A stretch of 64,000 nt of DNA from Vibrio salinus. GTDB lineage: Bacteria > Pseudomonadota > Gammaproteobacteria > Enterobacterales > Vibrionaceae. The notes beneath the pieces are model-generated. The model did not search any database and was not told the DNA's origin. It saw only the letters and a list, made by a program, of their open reading frames with translations. This document shows, one piece after another, positions 37,565 through 47,665 of this stretch. Both the position numbers and the translations under genes were made by a program. The stretch covers positions 806,001 through 870,000 of the forward strand of contig NZ_JAJSDZ010000005.1 of assembly GCF_021272385.1 (NCBI RefSeq), in the 5' to 3' direction. The stretch's first letter is position 1. The number at the start of each line of letters is the position of its first letter.

Positions 37565-38164
37565 TTATGCAACGACACCATTCGTCACTTTTTCTTCACT
37601 TTTTTCGGTTTTCTCACCAACAGGCATAACTACCCGGCCATATTCTCCATTTAAAACCTGAGCTATCGCAAAATAAAAAGCACTGGCTCCACAGAAAATA
37701 CCTTCCCAACCTGCTAATTTTAAAAATGTGTCACTGCCGGTAAAATTGTGTATAGAAAGCAAAGCAAAAAGAGTAGCAGCACCAGCGAAAACAACCTGTA
37801 ATGCGAAAGGATGACGAAGAGTACCGATGAACATTAACCCGGTAAAAATAGACCACATAGCAAAGAACCATCCCATGAAACCTGCCGGGCTGGCTGCCAG
37901 TCCCATATCCGGCATCACAATCAGTGTAACCAGAATTAACCAGTAAAAGCCGTATGAACAAAATGCTGTCATACCAAACGTATCGTTATGTTTATAACAT
38001 AGCAGGCCAGCAACTAACTGTGCCATGCCACCATAAAAAATCCCCATCGCCAGCACCATGGAATCTATTGGAAAAAATCCTGCATTGCTGATATTGATAA
38101 GAATGGTCGTCATACCAAACCCCATCAGACCTAACGGTCCCGGATTAGCTAATTTTTCGGACAT
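37565..38164 (-). CDS. Acetate uptake transporter, SatP/YaaH family, copy 2
   Basis: A 199-residue six-TM protein with [14 protein letters not shown] at residues 7-20 and clear homology along its length to the adjacent copy. It differs by a longer charged C-terminal tail (EKTEKSEEKVTNG). SD AAAGGT. It is the upstream gene of the tandem pair and is divergent from the SQR-like flavoprotein gene. Confidence 0.88.
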   Translation of the reverse strand: MSEKLANPGPLGLMGFGMTTILINISNAGFFPIDSMVLAMGIFYGGMAQLVAGLLCYKHNDTFGMTAFCSYGFYWLILVTLIVMPDMGLAASPAGFMGWFFAMWSIFTGLMFIGTLRHPFALQVVFAGAATLFALLSIHNFTGSDTFLKLAGWEGIFCGASAFYFAIAQVLNGEYGRVVMPVGEKTEKSEEKVTNGVVA

Positions 38165-38375
38165 TTATATTTACCTTTTGAACAATTTAAAAAACGGATT
38201 AAGCGTTCAGCAACAAAGAACATTGAATCTGCTGATGATTGATGACGCTATCATAATAGATAAAGTTGCATATTCGATTGACTTAAATCAGCAAAAATAA
38301 AATATATTTTTCAAAAAATATAAATTTTAGATTAATTATTTCATTTTTGGCAATAATGAATTTCACAATTGATCT

Positions 38376-38391
38376 TTCATTAATTAATGAA
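38376..38391. promoter_or_regulatory. 16-bp perfect palindrome in divergent promoter
   Basis: TTCATTAATTAATGAA lies in the 400-bp AT-rich gap between the SatP-type and SQR-like genes. AT-rich symmetry of this size would suit an ArsR/TetR-type dimer, but no such regulator is encoded nearby. Nothing else notable in the gap. Confidence 0.35.
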
Positions 38392-38566
38392 GTTTCTGAA
38401 TGCAAATTAAACAATAAATTCTAATTATAATTTTTCTTCTTCGTATCCTGGTCATTATGTGACCACTGCATGGATTTCTTTATTAATACAATTATAGATT
38501 TTGCAGATAAGGAAACCGGTACCTATGCTTCTCCAGAAAGGAGAACAACAACGGCAGGTAGTGATT

Positions 38567-39856
38567 ATGACAAAAAGAACCATTGTGTTAGGTGCTGGGT
38601 TAGGCGGTATTTCCATCGCTTACGAACTCAGGCAACGGTTACCGGCAGAACATGACGTTGTTTTGATAAACGAGCAAGAAGAATTTCAGTTTGTCCCGTC
38701 AAATCCCTGGGTCGCACTTGGTGTGAGAACCCGGGAACAAGTCGTTGTCAACCTCATTCCATACATGGAGAAGTTCAAACTGAACTTTAAATCATCCGGA
38801 GCAACTCATATTGATCCTGAGGCGAAAACTGTAATAACAGGTGATGGGGAGAGCATTGCCTATGATTATCTGGTCATCTGCACCGGTCCGAAATTAGCTT
38901 TTGAGACAGTATCAGGAGCCGGACCGGAAAATGGCTATACTCAATCAGTATGTACCGTTGAGCATGCTTTAAAAGCGTATAGTGCTTTTGAAAAGCTAAT
39001 CACTACCCCCGGACCGGTGATTGTTGGAGCGATGCAAGGAGCCAGTTGCTTTGGTCCGGCTTATGAATATATCCTAAGTCTGGAGAGTGAACTCCGGAAA
39101 CGAAAAATTCGCGACAAAGTTCCGATGACATTCGTTACTTCCGAGCCCTATATAGGCCATATGGGGTTGGGTGGCGTTGGAGACTCAAAATCACTGATGG
39201 AACATGAATTCCGTGAACGGGGAATCCGCTGGATCTGTAATGCCAAAATTCAGTCCTTTGAACCCACTGTAGCTCACATTGAAGAACTAAACCGAAAAAG
39301 CGACATTGAATTTACCCATGATCTTGAGTTTTCACTGGCTATGTTTATACCTCCTTTTAAAGGAACTCCGGCAGTTGCAGCCGTTCCTGGATTATGTAAT
39401 CCCAAAGGATTTGTTTTTGTCGACGATTTCATGCGTAGCCCGGAATATAACCATATTTTTGCAGCCGGCGTTTGCGTGGCCATACCGCCTTTAGAAACGA
39501 CACCCGTTCCCGTCGGTGCACCCAAAACAGGATTCATGATTGAATCAATGACCAGTACGATTGTAGAAAATATTATTCGTCTTGAAAAAGGCGAAAAAAT
39601 GAATACCACACCAACACTTAATGCCCTTTGTCTCGCCGACATGGGCGACAAGGGCGCCGCTTTTGTTGCTTTGCCACAAAATCCTCCAAGAAATGTTAAC
39701 TGGACATCAATGGGGAAATGGGTGCACATAGCAAAAATTGCTTTTGAGAAATACTTTCTTTACAAAGTTAAAAATGGCACCAGTGAACCTTTATATGAAA
39801 AATACATGCTAAAGGCCGCCGGTATTGAACGAACAAAAGAGCACCCAGATAAATAA
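38567..39856 (+). CDS. Sulfide:quinone oxidoreductase-like flavoprotein
   Basis: A 429-residue FAD protein from ATG at 38567 (SD AGGTA). FAD-binding VLGAGLGGISIAYEL at the start, DYLVICTGPKL in the middle and a second-half GVCVAIPP...PKTGFMIESM block typical of SQR. Cysteines lie in ICTGPK, GASCFGPAYE, GLCNPKG and GVCVAI, so a catalytic disulphide is possible. SQRs oxidise sulfide and pass electrons to quinone; the C-terminal amphipathic AKIAFEKYFLYK segment would dock to the membrane. A convergent BASS transporter follows. Confidence 0.82.
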   Translation: MTKRTIVLGAGLGGISIAYELRQRLPAEHDVVLINEQEEFQFVPSNPWVALGVRTREQVVVNLIPYMEKFKLNFKSSGATHIDPEAKTVITGDGESIAYDYLVICTGPKLAFETVSGAGPENGYTQSVCTVEHALKAYSAFEKLITTPGPVIVGAMQGASCFGPAYEYILSLESELRKRKIRDKVPMTFVTSEPYIGHMGLGGVGDSKSLMEHEFRERGIRWICNAKIQSFEPTVAHIEELNRKSDIEFTHDLEFSLAMFIPPFKGTPAVAAVPGLCNPKGFVFVDDFMRSPEYNHIFAAGVCVAIPPLETTPVPVGAPKTGFMIESMTSTIVENIIRLEKGEKMNTTPTLNALCLADMGDKGAAFVALPQNPPRNVNWTSMGKWVHIAKIAFEKYFLYKVKNGTSEPLYEKYMLKAAGIERTKEHPDK

Positions 39857-39888
39857 CATCCGATTCGTTCACAATAAAAAAACAAAAA

Positions 39889-39910
39889 GAGGAAGGCGAA
39901 AGCCTTCCTC
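39889..39910. terminator. Bidirectional intrinsic terminator
   Basis: GAGGAAGGC-gaaa-GCCTTCCTC perfect stem with tetraloop, between convergent genes; T-run best on the minus strand. Confidence 0.8.
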
Positions 39911-39931
39911 TCATATTCTTCTGATAATCGT

Positions 39932-40876
39932 TTATTTTATTGCACCTTCAAATCGATTGTAGCTGTCCGGAAGCTTATTTTTAGCCCAGTATCCTGCCAA
40001 TGCCGAACCAGATAAATTATGCCAGATAGAGAAAATAGTTCCGGCAACGGCCGATGCCGGTGTAAAAAATTTCATTGCCAGAGCAGTCGCCAGTCCAGAA
40101 TTCTGAAGCCCGACTTCAAACGCAATAGTTCGGCATGTTTTCTCATTGAAACCAAGAGCCTTACAAATCCAGTAACCAGAACATAAACCAATGGAATTAT
40201 GCAAGATGACAGCAAGTGCTACGATAGGACCGATTTTATCAAGCTGCCCAGCATTCAGAGCTACGACGACGGCAATAATCACCACAATAGCAAACATTGA
40301 AATAAGCGGTAGTACAGGTTCCAGCTTCCCGGTAAGAGAATGAAAAAAAGAGTTGATAAAGACACCAATGACAACCGGAACCATCACAATTTTAACCAAA
40401 CTAAACAACATGCCCGAGACAGGAACATCAACCGACTTCCCTGCTAGGAATTCAACCAACAGAGGAGTAACAATAACACCAACTAACGTTGAAATAGCCG
40501 TCATCGAAATGGATAATGCAACGTCACCTTTTGCCAGATAACACATCACATTAGAAGACGTTCCCCCTGCGACGCTGCCAACTAAAACCATCCCAACCGT
40601 CAATTCTGGCGAAAATCCCAGAACCATACTAATCAGTAAGGCAACAAAAGGCATGATCGAAAACTGAAGAATCAAACCAACCGTCACCGCTTTCTTATTT
40701 TTAAGAACATTCGCAAAATCCGCCGGTTTAAGCGTTAACCCCATTGCAAGCATGATAATCATAAGCAAAGGGACAATATTACTTTTTAAACCGGTAAATG
40801 TTGCCGGAGAAAAATAAGCAGCTAAAGAAAACAAAACTGCCCAAACTGGAAATAAACTGGTGAGTGACCTTAACAT
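39932..40876 (-). CDS. Bile acid:sodium symporter (BASS) family transporter
   Basis: A 314-residue protein with about nine to ten TM helices and family blocks MLAMGLTLKPADF, GSVAGGTSSNVMCYLAKGDVALS and EVGLQNSGLATALA. The last block is the conserved Na+ and substrate region. Bacterial members carry pantoate, oxo acids or related organic anions rather than bile salts. AGGAA ribosome site. No operon partner; substrate unknown. Confidence 0.88.
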   Translation of the reverse strand: MLRSLTSLFPVWAVLFSLAAYFSPATFTGLKSNIVPLLMIIMLAMGLTLKPADFANVLKNKKAVTVGLILQFSIMPFVALLISMVLGFSPELTVGMVLVGSVAGGTSSNVMCYLAKGDVALSISMTAISTLVGVIVTPLLVEFLAGKSVDVPVSGMLFSLVKIVMVPVVIGVFINSFFHSLTGKLEPVLPLISMFAIVVIIAVVVALNAGQLDKIGPIVALAVILHNSIGLCSGYWICKALGFNEKTCRTIAFEVGLQNSGLATALAMKFFTPASAVAGTIFSIWHNLSGSALAGYWAKNKLPDSYNRFEGAIK

Positions 40877-40977
40877 AATCGTTCCTGATGTTGTGTTGTT
40901 TTTATGTACTGATACATTACAGGAAAGAGAATATTCTATTCAACCAAACAATGGTTTTTTTCAATCTTATACGCAAT

Positions 40978-41006
40978 AAAAAAGCCTTTACGATGAAAGG
41001 CTTTTT
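40978..41006 (-). terminator. Intrinsic terminator of guaA
   Basis: AAAAAGCCTTT-acgatg-AAAGGCTTTTT stem with T-runs on both strands, 30 bp after the guaA stop. Confidence 0.85.
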
Positions 41007-41034
41007 AGTGAATACGTTATTCCTTCAGAAGGAA

Positions 41035-42612
41035 TTATTCCCACTCAATTGTTGCCGGTGGTTTACCCGAAATATCGTAAACGACGCGGGAAATACCATC
41101 GACTTCATTGATAATACGGTTTGATACCTTACCCAGGAAGTCATAAGGTAAATGAGCCCAGTGTGCAGTCATGAAATCAATGGTTTCAACAGCGCGCAGA
41201 GAGACAACCCAGTCATATTTACGACCGTCACCCATAACACCAACAGAACGCACCGGCAGGAAGACAGTAAATGCCTGAGAAACTTTGTTGTAAAGATCCG
41301 CAGCATGCAACTCTTCAATAAAAATTGCATCAGCGCGACGAAGCAGATCACAATACTCTTTCTTGATCTCGCCAAGAACGCGAACACCTAAACCCGGACC
41401 AGGGAATGGATGGCGATATAACATGTTATAGGGCAGACCCAGTTCCAGACCAATTTTACGCACTTCATCTTTAAATAGTTCACGCAGAGGTTCAACCAAT
41501 CCCATTTCCATATCTTCAGGCAGACCGCCAACATTATGGTGAGATTTGATAACGTGAGCTTTACCTGTTTTGGAAGCTGCAGATTCAATCACATCAGGAT
41601 AGATGGTTCCCTGAGCAAGCCATTTCGCTGTTTTCAGTTTACCGGCTTCTTCATCAAAAATTTCAATAAACTGATGACCAATGATCTTTCTTTTCTTCTC
41701 AGGATCGCTTTCACCTTCAAGTGCTTTAAGGAAGCGTTCTTCTGCGTCGACTTTGATGATATTCAGCCCAAACTGATTACCAAACATGTCCATAACCTGC
41801 TGACCTTCATTCAAACGTAATAAACCGTTATCAACAAAGACACAGGTTAGCTTATCGCCAATTGCACGCTGAACTAGCATCGCAACAACAGAAGAATCCA
41901 CACCACCCGACAAAGCAAGAATAACTTCATCATCCCCGACTTTTTCTTTAATGCGGGCGACGGCATCATCAATAATAGAAGCCGATGTCCAAAGCTGCTC
42001 ACACCCACACACTTCAAGTACGAAGTTTTCCAGCATCTTCATACCTTGTTTAGTATGAGTCACTTCAGGATGGAATTGCACACCGTAATATTTCTTATCT
42101 TCATTCGCCATGATGGCATAAGGACAAGTATCCGTTTTACCAACCTGAACAAAATCCGATGGGATTTCGATGACTTTATCACCATGACTCATCCACACAT
42201 CAAGCAAAGGGTTCCCTTTAGCGTTGTGTGCATCATGAAGACCATCAAACAATACACATTCTTCAACAACTTCAACCTGTGCATAGCCAAATTCGCGTTC
42301 ATTAGAACCCGCGACTTTACCGCCAAGCTGCTCGGCCATTGTTTGCATTCCATAGCAAACGCCTAAAACAGGAACGCCACTGTCAAACACATACTGTGGT
42401 GCTCGGGGTGAATTTTGTTCAGCCACACTTTCCGGGCCACCAGAAAGAATGATACCGTCAGGATTAAATGCACGGATATCCTCTTCGTCTACATCCCAAC
42501 TCCAAAGTTCACAGTAAACGCCAATTTCACGAACACGGCGGGCTACCAGCTGAGTATATTGAGAACCGAAATCTAAAATCAGAATTCGTTGATCATGAAT
42601 GTTCTTAGTCAT
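41035..42612 (-). CDS. guaA: GMP synthase (glutamine-hydrolysing)
   Basis: A 525-residue protein with the usual two parts. Class I amidotransferase: [17 protein letters not shown], nucleophile Cys in GVCYGMQ, His in [11 protein letters not shown]-pyrophosphatase: [10 protein letters not shown]-loop, then a dimerisation domain ending PPATIEWE. It converts XMP to GMP with glutamine and ATP. Encoded 91 bp downstream of guaB on the same strand, with a terminator-like hairpin between them, so partial read-through control is possible. Confidence 0.97.
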   Translation of the reverse strand: MTKNIHDQRILILDFGSQYTQLVARRVREIGVYCELWSWDVDEEDIRAFNPDGIILSGGPESVAEQNSPRAPQYVFDSGVPVLGVCYGMQTMAEQLGGKVAGSNEREFGYAQVEVVEECVLFDGLHDAHNAKGNPLLDVWMSHGDKVIEIPSDFVQVGKTDTCPYAIMANEDKKYYGVQFHPEVTHTKQGMKMLENFVLEVCGCEQLWTSASIIDDAVARIKEKVGDDEVILALSGGVDSSVVAMLVQRAIGDKLTCVFVDNGLLRLNEGQQVMDMFGNQFGLNIIKVDAEERFLKALEGESDPEKKRKIIGHQFIEIFDEEAGKLKTAKWLAQGTIYPDVIESAASKTGKAHVIKSHHNVGGLPEDMEMGLVEPLRELFKDEVRKIGLELGLPYNMLYRHPFPGPGLGVRVLGEIKKEYCDLLRRADAIFIEELHAADLYNKVSQAFTVFLPVRSVGVMGDGRKYDWVVSLRAVETIDFMTAHWAHLPYDFLGKVSNRIINEVDGISRVVYDISGKPPATIEWE

Positions 42613-42639
42613 TTTGAGCCGTCTTTAAAGCTAAGTTAT

Positions 42640-42666
42640 AAAAAACGAGGCGAGTTTACCCGCCTC
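42640..42666 (-). terminator. Hairpin between guaB and guaA
   Basis: GAGGCG-ggtaaact-CGCCTC followed by G and six T on the minus strand. Placed inside the gua unit, it should reduce guaA expression relative to guaB or separate them. Confidence 0.75.
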
Positions 42667-42703
42667 ACTTCAAGTCATCAAGTAAAAAAGCAAACGTTTC
42701 CGC

Positions 42704-44167
42704 TTAGCTTCTCTGATAATTTGGTGCTTCTTTCGTAATTTGCACATCATGAACGTGAGATTCCTGAATACCGGCACCGGAAATTCGAACAAACTGACCT
42801 TTTGTTCTCAGGTCTTCAATTGTTGCAGAACCGGTTAATCCCATACATGAACGCAAGCCACCCATTTGCTGATGGATAATTTCTTTCAGACGTCCTTTAT
42901 AAGCAATGCGGCCTTCAATACCTTCCGGTACCAGCTTATCAGCCGCATTATCTGACTGAAAGTAACGATCAGAAGATCCCTGAGACATCGCCCCTAATGA
43001 ACCCATACCACGGTATGCTTTGTATGAACGACCCTGATAAAGAACCACTTCTCCTGGCGCTTCTTCAGTACCCGCAAACATGGATCCGACCATAACACAT
43101 GAAGCACCGGCACAAATCGCTTTACTGATATCTCCGGAGAAACGAATACCACCATCGGCAATAACAGGAATACCATATTCATCAGCAACAGCTGCCGCAT
43201 CTGAAATTGCTGTAATTTGTGGAACACCAACACCGGTAACAATTCTTGTTGTACAAATAGAGCCCGGACCAATACCTACTTTAACAGCGCTGACACCAGC
43301 TTCAATCAGTGCTCGTGCACCTTCTGCTGTCGCAACATTACCACCGATTATTTGTAAATCGGGATAAGCCGCGCGAGTTTCGCGAATACGCTGTAGAACC
43401 CCTTCAGAATGACCATGAGATGAATCGATTAAAAGCACATCAACTCCGGCTTCAACGAGGGCTGCAACACGTTCTTCATTACCGGGAGCCGCACCAACGG
43501 CAGCACCACAACGTAAACGACCCATATCATCTTTACATGCATTCGGTTTACGTTCCGCTTTATGGAAATCTTTCGCAGTAATCATGCCTGACAATTTAAA
43601 ATTGTCATCGACAACAAGCACTTTTTCGACACGGGCATGGTGCATTTTTTCCTGAACTTCTTCACGAGAGGCACCTTCTTTAACGGTCACCAGGCGCTCT
43701 TTCGGCGTCATCACTACGGATACTTTTTTCTCAAGATTAGTGACAAAACGAACATCACGGCCGGTAATGATACCAACAAGTTCCTGACTTTCGTTAACGA
43801 CCGGGAAACCGGCAAAACCGTGTTTCTGAGTCAGTTCCATTACGTCTGCAATTGTAGCTTCCGGAGATACAGTAATTGGCGCAGTCACCATGCCGGCTTC
43901 ATAACTTTTAACCTGACGAACCTGATCCGCCTGTAGTTCAATAGACATGTTTTTGTGAATGAAACCAATACCACCTTCTTGAGCCAGTGCAATTGCCAGG
44001 CGAGCTTCCGTCACAGTATCCATGGATGCTGAAAGCATAGGGACATTCAGAGTGATTTCTTTAGTCAGCCGAGTGCGAAGATCGGCAGTATTCGGAAGGA
44101 CAGTTGAATGAGCAGGGACGAGTAATACATCGTCAAAAGTCAGAGCTTCTTTTGCAATTCGTAGCAT
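42704..44167 (-). CDS. guaB: IMP dehydrogenase
   Basis: A 487-residue enzyme from the ATG at 44167 ([16 protein letters not shown]; an upstream TTG would add two residues). A TIM barrel is interrupted by two CBS domains at about residues 95-205. The catalytic cysteine is in [15 protein letters not shown], the flap in [11 protein letters not shown]. Oxidises IMP to XMP with NAD, the first committed step to GMP. Divergent from xseA, with about 210 bp between starts. Confidence 0.97.
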   Translation of the reverse strand: MLRIAKEALTFDDVLLVPAHSTVLPNTADLRTRLTKEITLNVPMLSASMDTVTEARLAIALAQEGGIGFIHKNMSIELQADQVRQVKSYEAGMVTAPITVSPEATIADVMELTQKHGFAGFPVVNESQELVGIITGRDVRFVTNLEKKVSVVMTPKERLVTVKEGASREEVQEKMHHARVEKVLVVDDNFKLSGMITAKDFHKAERKPNACKDDMGRLRCGAAVGAAPGNEERVAALVEAGVDVLLIDSSHGHSEGVLQRIRETRAAYPDLQIIGGNVATAEGARALIEAGVSAVKVGIGPGSICTTRIVTGVGVPQITAISDAAAVADEYGIPVIADGGIRFSGDISKAICAGASCVMVGSMFAGTEEAPGEVVLYQGRSYKAYRGMGSLGAMSQGSSDRYFQSDNAADKLVPEGIEGRIAYKGRLKEIIHQQMGGLRSCMGLTGSATIEDLRTKGQFVRISGAGIQESHVHDVQITKEAPNYQRS

Positions 44168-44376
44168 TAGCAATATCTCACAACAAAGGTGTTAAAAGGA
44201 AAATCCAGCACTTTATCGTTTCGCGTAACAAAGTGTTTGGTATTTGATATTGCGGTGGGATTATACCGAGGCAATATCTGTTTTACTACACATTTTTTCA
44301 TTTTTTATTTGCAATTCCCCCCTTGATATGTATTATATTACCGCTATTCTCCATCCTTACGGCCACGCATTTCATT

Positions 44377-45708
44377 TTGTTTACTTCAGATAGCCAAAAT
44401 ATTTTTACTGTCTCTCGTCTCAATGCAGAAGTCCGTATGCTGCTTGAAAACGAAATGGGAATGATTTGGCTGGTCGGTGAAATCTCCAATTTTTCTGCGC
44501 CGGTTTCCGGGCACTGGTACTTCACATTAAAAGATTCACGAGCACAGGTTAAATGCGCAATGTTTCGCGGAAATAACCGCCGTGTGACATTTAAGCCTCA
44601 AAGCGGTCAACAAGTCCTTATCAGAGCCCGTTTATCTCTATACGAACCCCGTGGAGACTATCAGTTAATCGCCGAGTCCATGCAACCCGAAGGGGATGGC
44701 CGTCTTCAGCAGGAATTTGAAAAATTAAAAGCAAAACTTGCCGGAGAAGGACTATTTTCTCAATCTCTGAAATCTCCGATTCCGGAACATCCCAGAACGG
44801 TTGGAATCATTACCTCAAAAACTGGCGCAGCATTGTTTGATATCCTCAATGTACTGAAGCGCCGAGATCCATCGTTACCGGTCATTATCTATCCGACGAT
44901 GGTTCAGGGAGAAGAGGCCTCCATTCAGATAGCCCAGGCTATAGGTCGTGCAAATGAACGTGATGAATGCGATGTACTCATTGTCGGACGTGGTGGTGGT
45001 TCACTTGAGGATCTCTGGTGCTTTAATAATGAAATCGTAGCCAGAACAATCGCAGCCAGCCGAATTCCGGTTATCAGCGCTGTTGGTCATGAAGTCGATA
45101 TAACCATTGCCGATTTTGTTGCCGATATGAGGGCACCAACACCTTCAGCAGCAGCAGAATTAGTCAGCCGCGATCATAGCCATAAGCAGGCTTTGTTTGA
45201 TCATCACCGGCAAAAATTGTTTAGCATGGTCCGTTATTATTTATCGAATCAGAAAATAAAGCTGCAGACTCGTTTTTCCATCCTTGAGAAACATCATCCG
45301 ATTCATCGGTTGCAAAGGCAATCCCAACACCTTGATGAATTAACTAATAAACTGATCCACTGCATAGAGTACCGGATCCGGGATGAACAACAAAATCTGC
45401 ATAGAACCGAACAACATCTTAAATTCTCATCTCCCCTGACCAGAATTCATTATCAGGAACAGAGTATTACTCTGAAAAGGCAGTGTCTTCATGAAGCTAT
45501 GAAGAAACACCTTACAAAATCCAGACATCAACTGAACATTTCGATGGAAACCCTGGATGCTGTTAGTCCTTTGGCAACGCTCAAACGTGGCTATTCTATT
45601 ACTCAGCAACAAAACGGCGACATAATCAAACACGCCAAAGATGTAAAACCGGGAGATACTATCACTACCCTGCTTAGCGATTCAGAAATCACATCCAAAG
45701 TAGTTTAA
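44377..45708 (+). CDS. xseA: Exodeoxyribonuclease VII large subunit
   Basis: N-terminal OB-fold (IFTVSRLNAEVRMLLENEMG, GHWYFTLKDS, YEPRGDYQ), catalytic domain with ITSKTGAALFDIL, GRGGGSLEDLW and GHEVDITIADFVAD, then a long coiled-coil. About 443 residues from TTG at 44377, which matches the family N-terminus; the frame stays open to a TTG at 44323. No ATG and no good SD precede the conserved start, so initiation is unusual or the start is misjudged. Degrades single-stranded DNA with XseB, which is not in this window. Confidence 0.93.
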   Translation: MFTSDSQNIFTVSRLNAEVRMLLENEMGMIWLVGEISNFSAPVSGHWYFTLKDSRAQVKCAMFRGNNRRVTFKPQSGQQVLIRARLSLYEPRGDYQLIAESMQPEGDGRLQQEFEKLKAKLAGEGLFSQSLKSPIPEHPRTVGIITSKTGAALFDILNVLKRRDPSLPVIIYPTMVQGEEASIQIAQAIGRANERDECDVLIVGRGGGSLEDLWCFNNEIVARTIAASRIPVISAVGHEVDITIADFVADMRAPTPSAAAELVSRDHSHKQALFDHHRQKLFSMVRYYLSNQKIKLQTRFSILEKHHPIHRLQRQSQHLDELTNKLIHCIEYRIRDEQQNLHRTEQHLKFSSPLTRIHYQEQSITLKRQCLHEAMKKHLTKSRHQLNISMETLDAVSPLATLKRGYSITQQQNGDIIKHAKDVKPGDTITTLLSDSEITSKVV

Positions 45709-45808
45709 ATTCTTTCCATATAAAACCGAATACATGTAATTTTGACTTAAGTTCATTGCACTGAGGGCAGAAATAACTGGCTGACCCACATGCTGCAACC
45801 TTTTTCAG
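45689..45808 (-). pseudogene. yfgJ: C-terminal remnant of yfgJ-type zinc-ribbon gene
   Basis: Reading the minus strand from 45808 gives a frame LKKVAACGSASYFCPQC continuing NELKSKL to a TGA at 45689. The spacing ACG-x-x-SYFC-x-x-C-NELKSK is that of the last zinc knuckle of YfgJ-like proteins, encoded between xseA and der in Vibrio and E. coli. There is no start or N-terminal half here. The missing half is at 50906-51026 on the same strand, beyond the PTS cassette. Its last codons overlap the end of xseA. Confidence 0.7.
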
Positions 45809-45853
45809 AGAACAGCTTGCCCAAAAAGAAATAGACCATTATTGATAAAAAAT

Positions 45854-45869
45854 AATGATATTAATCACA
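45854..45869. promoter_or_regulatory. Weak CRP-like site before the PTS operon
   Basis: AATGA-TATTAA-TCACA: one perfect TCACA half and one poor half, 5 bp upstream of the repressor sites. Plausible catabolite control. Confidence 0.35.
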
Positions 45870-45874
45870 CAACA

Positions 45875-45912
45875 GTAACCGGTTACTGTAACCGGTTACT
45901 GAAAGCGGTTAC
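45875..45912. promoter_or_regulatory. Tandem LacI-type operators before the PTS operon
   Basis: GTAACCGGTTAC occurs perfectly at 45875-45886 and 45888-45899, and a third imperfect copy (GAAAGCGGTTAC) at 45901-45912; each begins 13 bp after the last. The same palindrome, as CTGTAACCGGTTACAG, precedes the lacI-family gene at 50575. The central CG symmetry is typical of LacI/GalR operators. Located 65 bp before the first PTS gene, so it should repress the operon. Confidence 0.8.
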
Positions 45913-45976
45913 AGTGAATCTAATAAAAACTACTACCTTATTTTAAAACCAAAGCGTAAGCATAAAGGACAATAAT

Positions 45977-46282
45977 ATGACTAAAATTCTACTTTGCTGT
46001 GCCGCAGGCATGTCAACCAGTATGGTCGTAAAAAAAATGAAACAAGCTGCGATTGACAGAAACCTTTCAATCGAAATTGAAGCTGTAGGACTGGAAGATT
46101 TTGAAGCAAATCTTAGCTTATATGACTGCTTTCTTCTTGGCCCTCAGATCAATTATAAACTGAGTGACTTTAAAGCTAAAACGGATGCTGTTGGTAAACC
46201 GATAGCGGTTATCAACCGGATGGATTACGGCATGATGAAAGGTGCAAAAATATTAGATGATGCGCTGGCTTTACTGCAATAA
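45977..46282 (+). CDS. PTS lactose/cellobiose-type IIB component
   Basis: A 101-residue cytosolic phosphotransfer protein. The phosphorylated cysteine is in the N-terminal ILLCCAAGMSTSM P-loop, as in ChbB/CelA. GPQINYKLSDFK in the middle also fits. First gene of the operon, followed 12 bp later by IIC. Passes phosphate from IIA to the incoming disaccharide. Confidence 0.92.
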   Translation: MTKILLCCAAGMSTSMVVKKMKQAAIDRNLSIEIEAVGLEDFEANLSLYDCFLLGPQINYKLSDFKAKTDAVGKPIAVINRMDYGMMKGAKILDDALALLQ

Positions 46283-46294
46283 TTGGAGGCTACA

Positions 46295-47605
46295 ATGTCA
46301 ACATTACTTTTCAACTTTTTAGAAAATACGCTAACCCCTATCGCAGGTAAACTCGCAACCCAAAAACATATCTGTGCCATCAGAGATGGTTTTATTGGTG
46401 CAATGCCATTTATGATTGTAGGTTCATTCCTACTCATATTTGCATTCCCTCCATTTTCACCAGATACAACATTCGCTTTTGGTCAGTGGTGGATAAATCT
46501 TTCAAAACAATACATGGATGAAATTATCACCCCTTTCAATATGAGTATGGGGATCATGTCTTGCTATATCTGCACATGCATTGCTTATAACTTAGCTCAA
46601 AGCTATAAATTAGACGCCCTTCCGACAGCAATGCTTGCTTTAATGACTTTTCTTCTCATTGTTTCCCCAATGAAAGACGGTCAACTCTCGGCATCTTATA
46701 TGGGGGGAACCGGAATATTTACGGCTATTATCATTGCGATTTACATCACTGAACTAACACGTTTCCTCAAAGAAAAAAATATAGGAATAAAAATGCCGGA
46801 ACAGGTACCGGATAAAATTCGCCAATCTTTCAACCTGCTCATTCCCGCCATATTCGTTATCTGTACAATCTATCCTCTCAACCTCTTTATCCAAAACCAC
46901 TTTGGAATGTTATTGCCTGAAGCGATTATGTCGATGTTTAAACCACTGTTATCCGCATCAGACACATTGCCGGCAATCTTGCTTGCGACCTTTATCGCTC
47001 ATGTGCTCTGGTTTGCTGGTATCCATGGCTCTGCCATTGTTACGGGCATTATGGCTCCTTTTTTTCTGTATAATCTGGGGCTTAACCAAGAAGCATTAGC
47101 TGCAGGTCAAGAACTGACACATATTTTTACAGATGCTTTCTGGGGAGTCTTCATTACAACAGGAGGGTCGGGTGCAACGCTTGCTCTGGTATTATTGTTC
47201 TTCAGAAGTAAATCTGCTCACCTGAAAACCATTGGTAGACTGGGCATTGTTCCTTCAATGTTCAATATCAATGAACCCGTAATTTTTGGGGCTCCGATCG
47301 TGATGAATCCCATTTTGTTTATCCCTTTCGTTCTAGCTCCCATGTGCAATGCAACATTGGCTTATTTTGCCATTACCTCTAATTTGATCGGGCATGTAGT
47401 CTCTCTGATTACCTGGACTGTCCCAGCCCCCATAGGAGCCGCATGGGCCACAGGTTGGCAGCTCAATAGCGCTATTTTTGTTATCGCTTTAATTATTATT
47501 GATATGCTCATTTATTATCCATTCTTCAAAGTCTACGAAAAACAGCTAATTAACGAAGAAAATAAAAACAAAGAAGAAACAACAAGTGAGCCCGAATACG
47601 CTTAA
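46295..47605 (+). CDS. PTS lactose/cellobiose-type IIC permease
   Basis: A 436-residue membrane permease with about ten TM helices; start ATG at 46295 behind TTGGAGG. FLENTLTPIAGKLATQKHICAIRDGF at the N-terminus, AHVLWFAGIHGSAIV, and the FNINEPVIFGAPIVMNP block are conserved in CelB/ChbC-type permeases and bind the sugar. Probable substrates are cellobiose, chitobiose or aryl-beta-glucosides; the neighbouring 6-phospho-beta-glucosidase favours a beta-glucoside. Confidence 0.93.
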   Translation: MSTLLFNFLENTLTPIAGKLATQKHICAIRDGFIGAMPFMIVGSFLLIFAFPPFSPDTTFAFGQWWINLSKQYMDEIITPFNMSMGIMSCYICTCIAYNLAQSYKLDALPTAMLALMTFLLIVSPMKDGQLSASYMGGTGIFTAIIIAIYITELTRFLKEKNIGIKMPEQVPDKIRQSFNLLIPAIFVICTIYPLNLFIQNHFGMLLPEAIMSMFKPLLSASDTLPAILLATFIAHVLWFAGIHGSAIVTGIMAPFFLYNLGLNQEALAAGQELTHIFTDAFWGVFITTGGSGATLALVLLFFRSKSAHLKTIGRLGIVPSMFNINEPVIFGAPIVMNPILFIPFVLAPMCNATLAYFAITSNLIGHVVSLITWTVPAPIGAAWATGWQLNSAIFVIALIIIDMLIYYPFFKVYEKQLINEENKNKEETTSEPEYA

Positions 47606-47665
47606 TTTCAACTTTAAGCTTTTCTTATAATGAAAAGTTTTCGTCACAAATATCCGGAGTACAAC

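Noticed and set aside
45875..45912. Short tandem repeats that might suggest a CRISPR-like array
   Set aside because: Units are 12-bp palindromes with 1-bp gaps and match a LacI-type operator found again at 50575.
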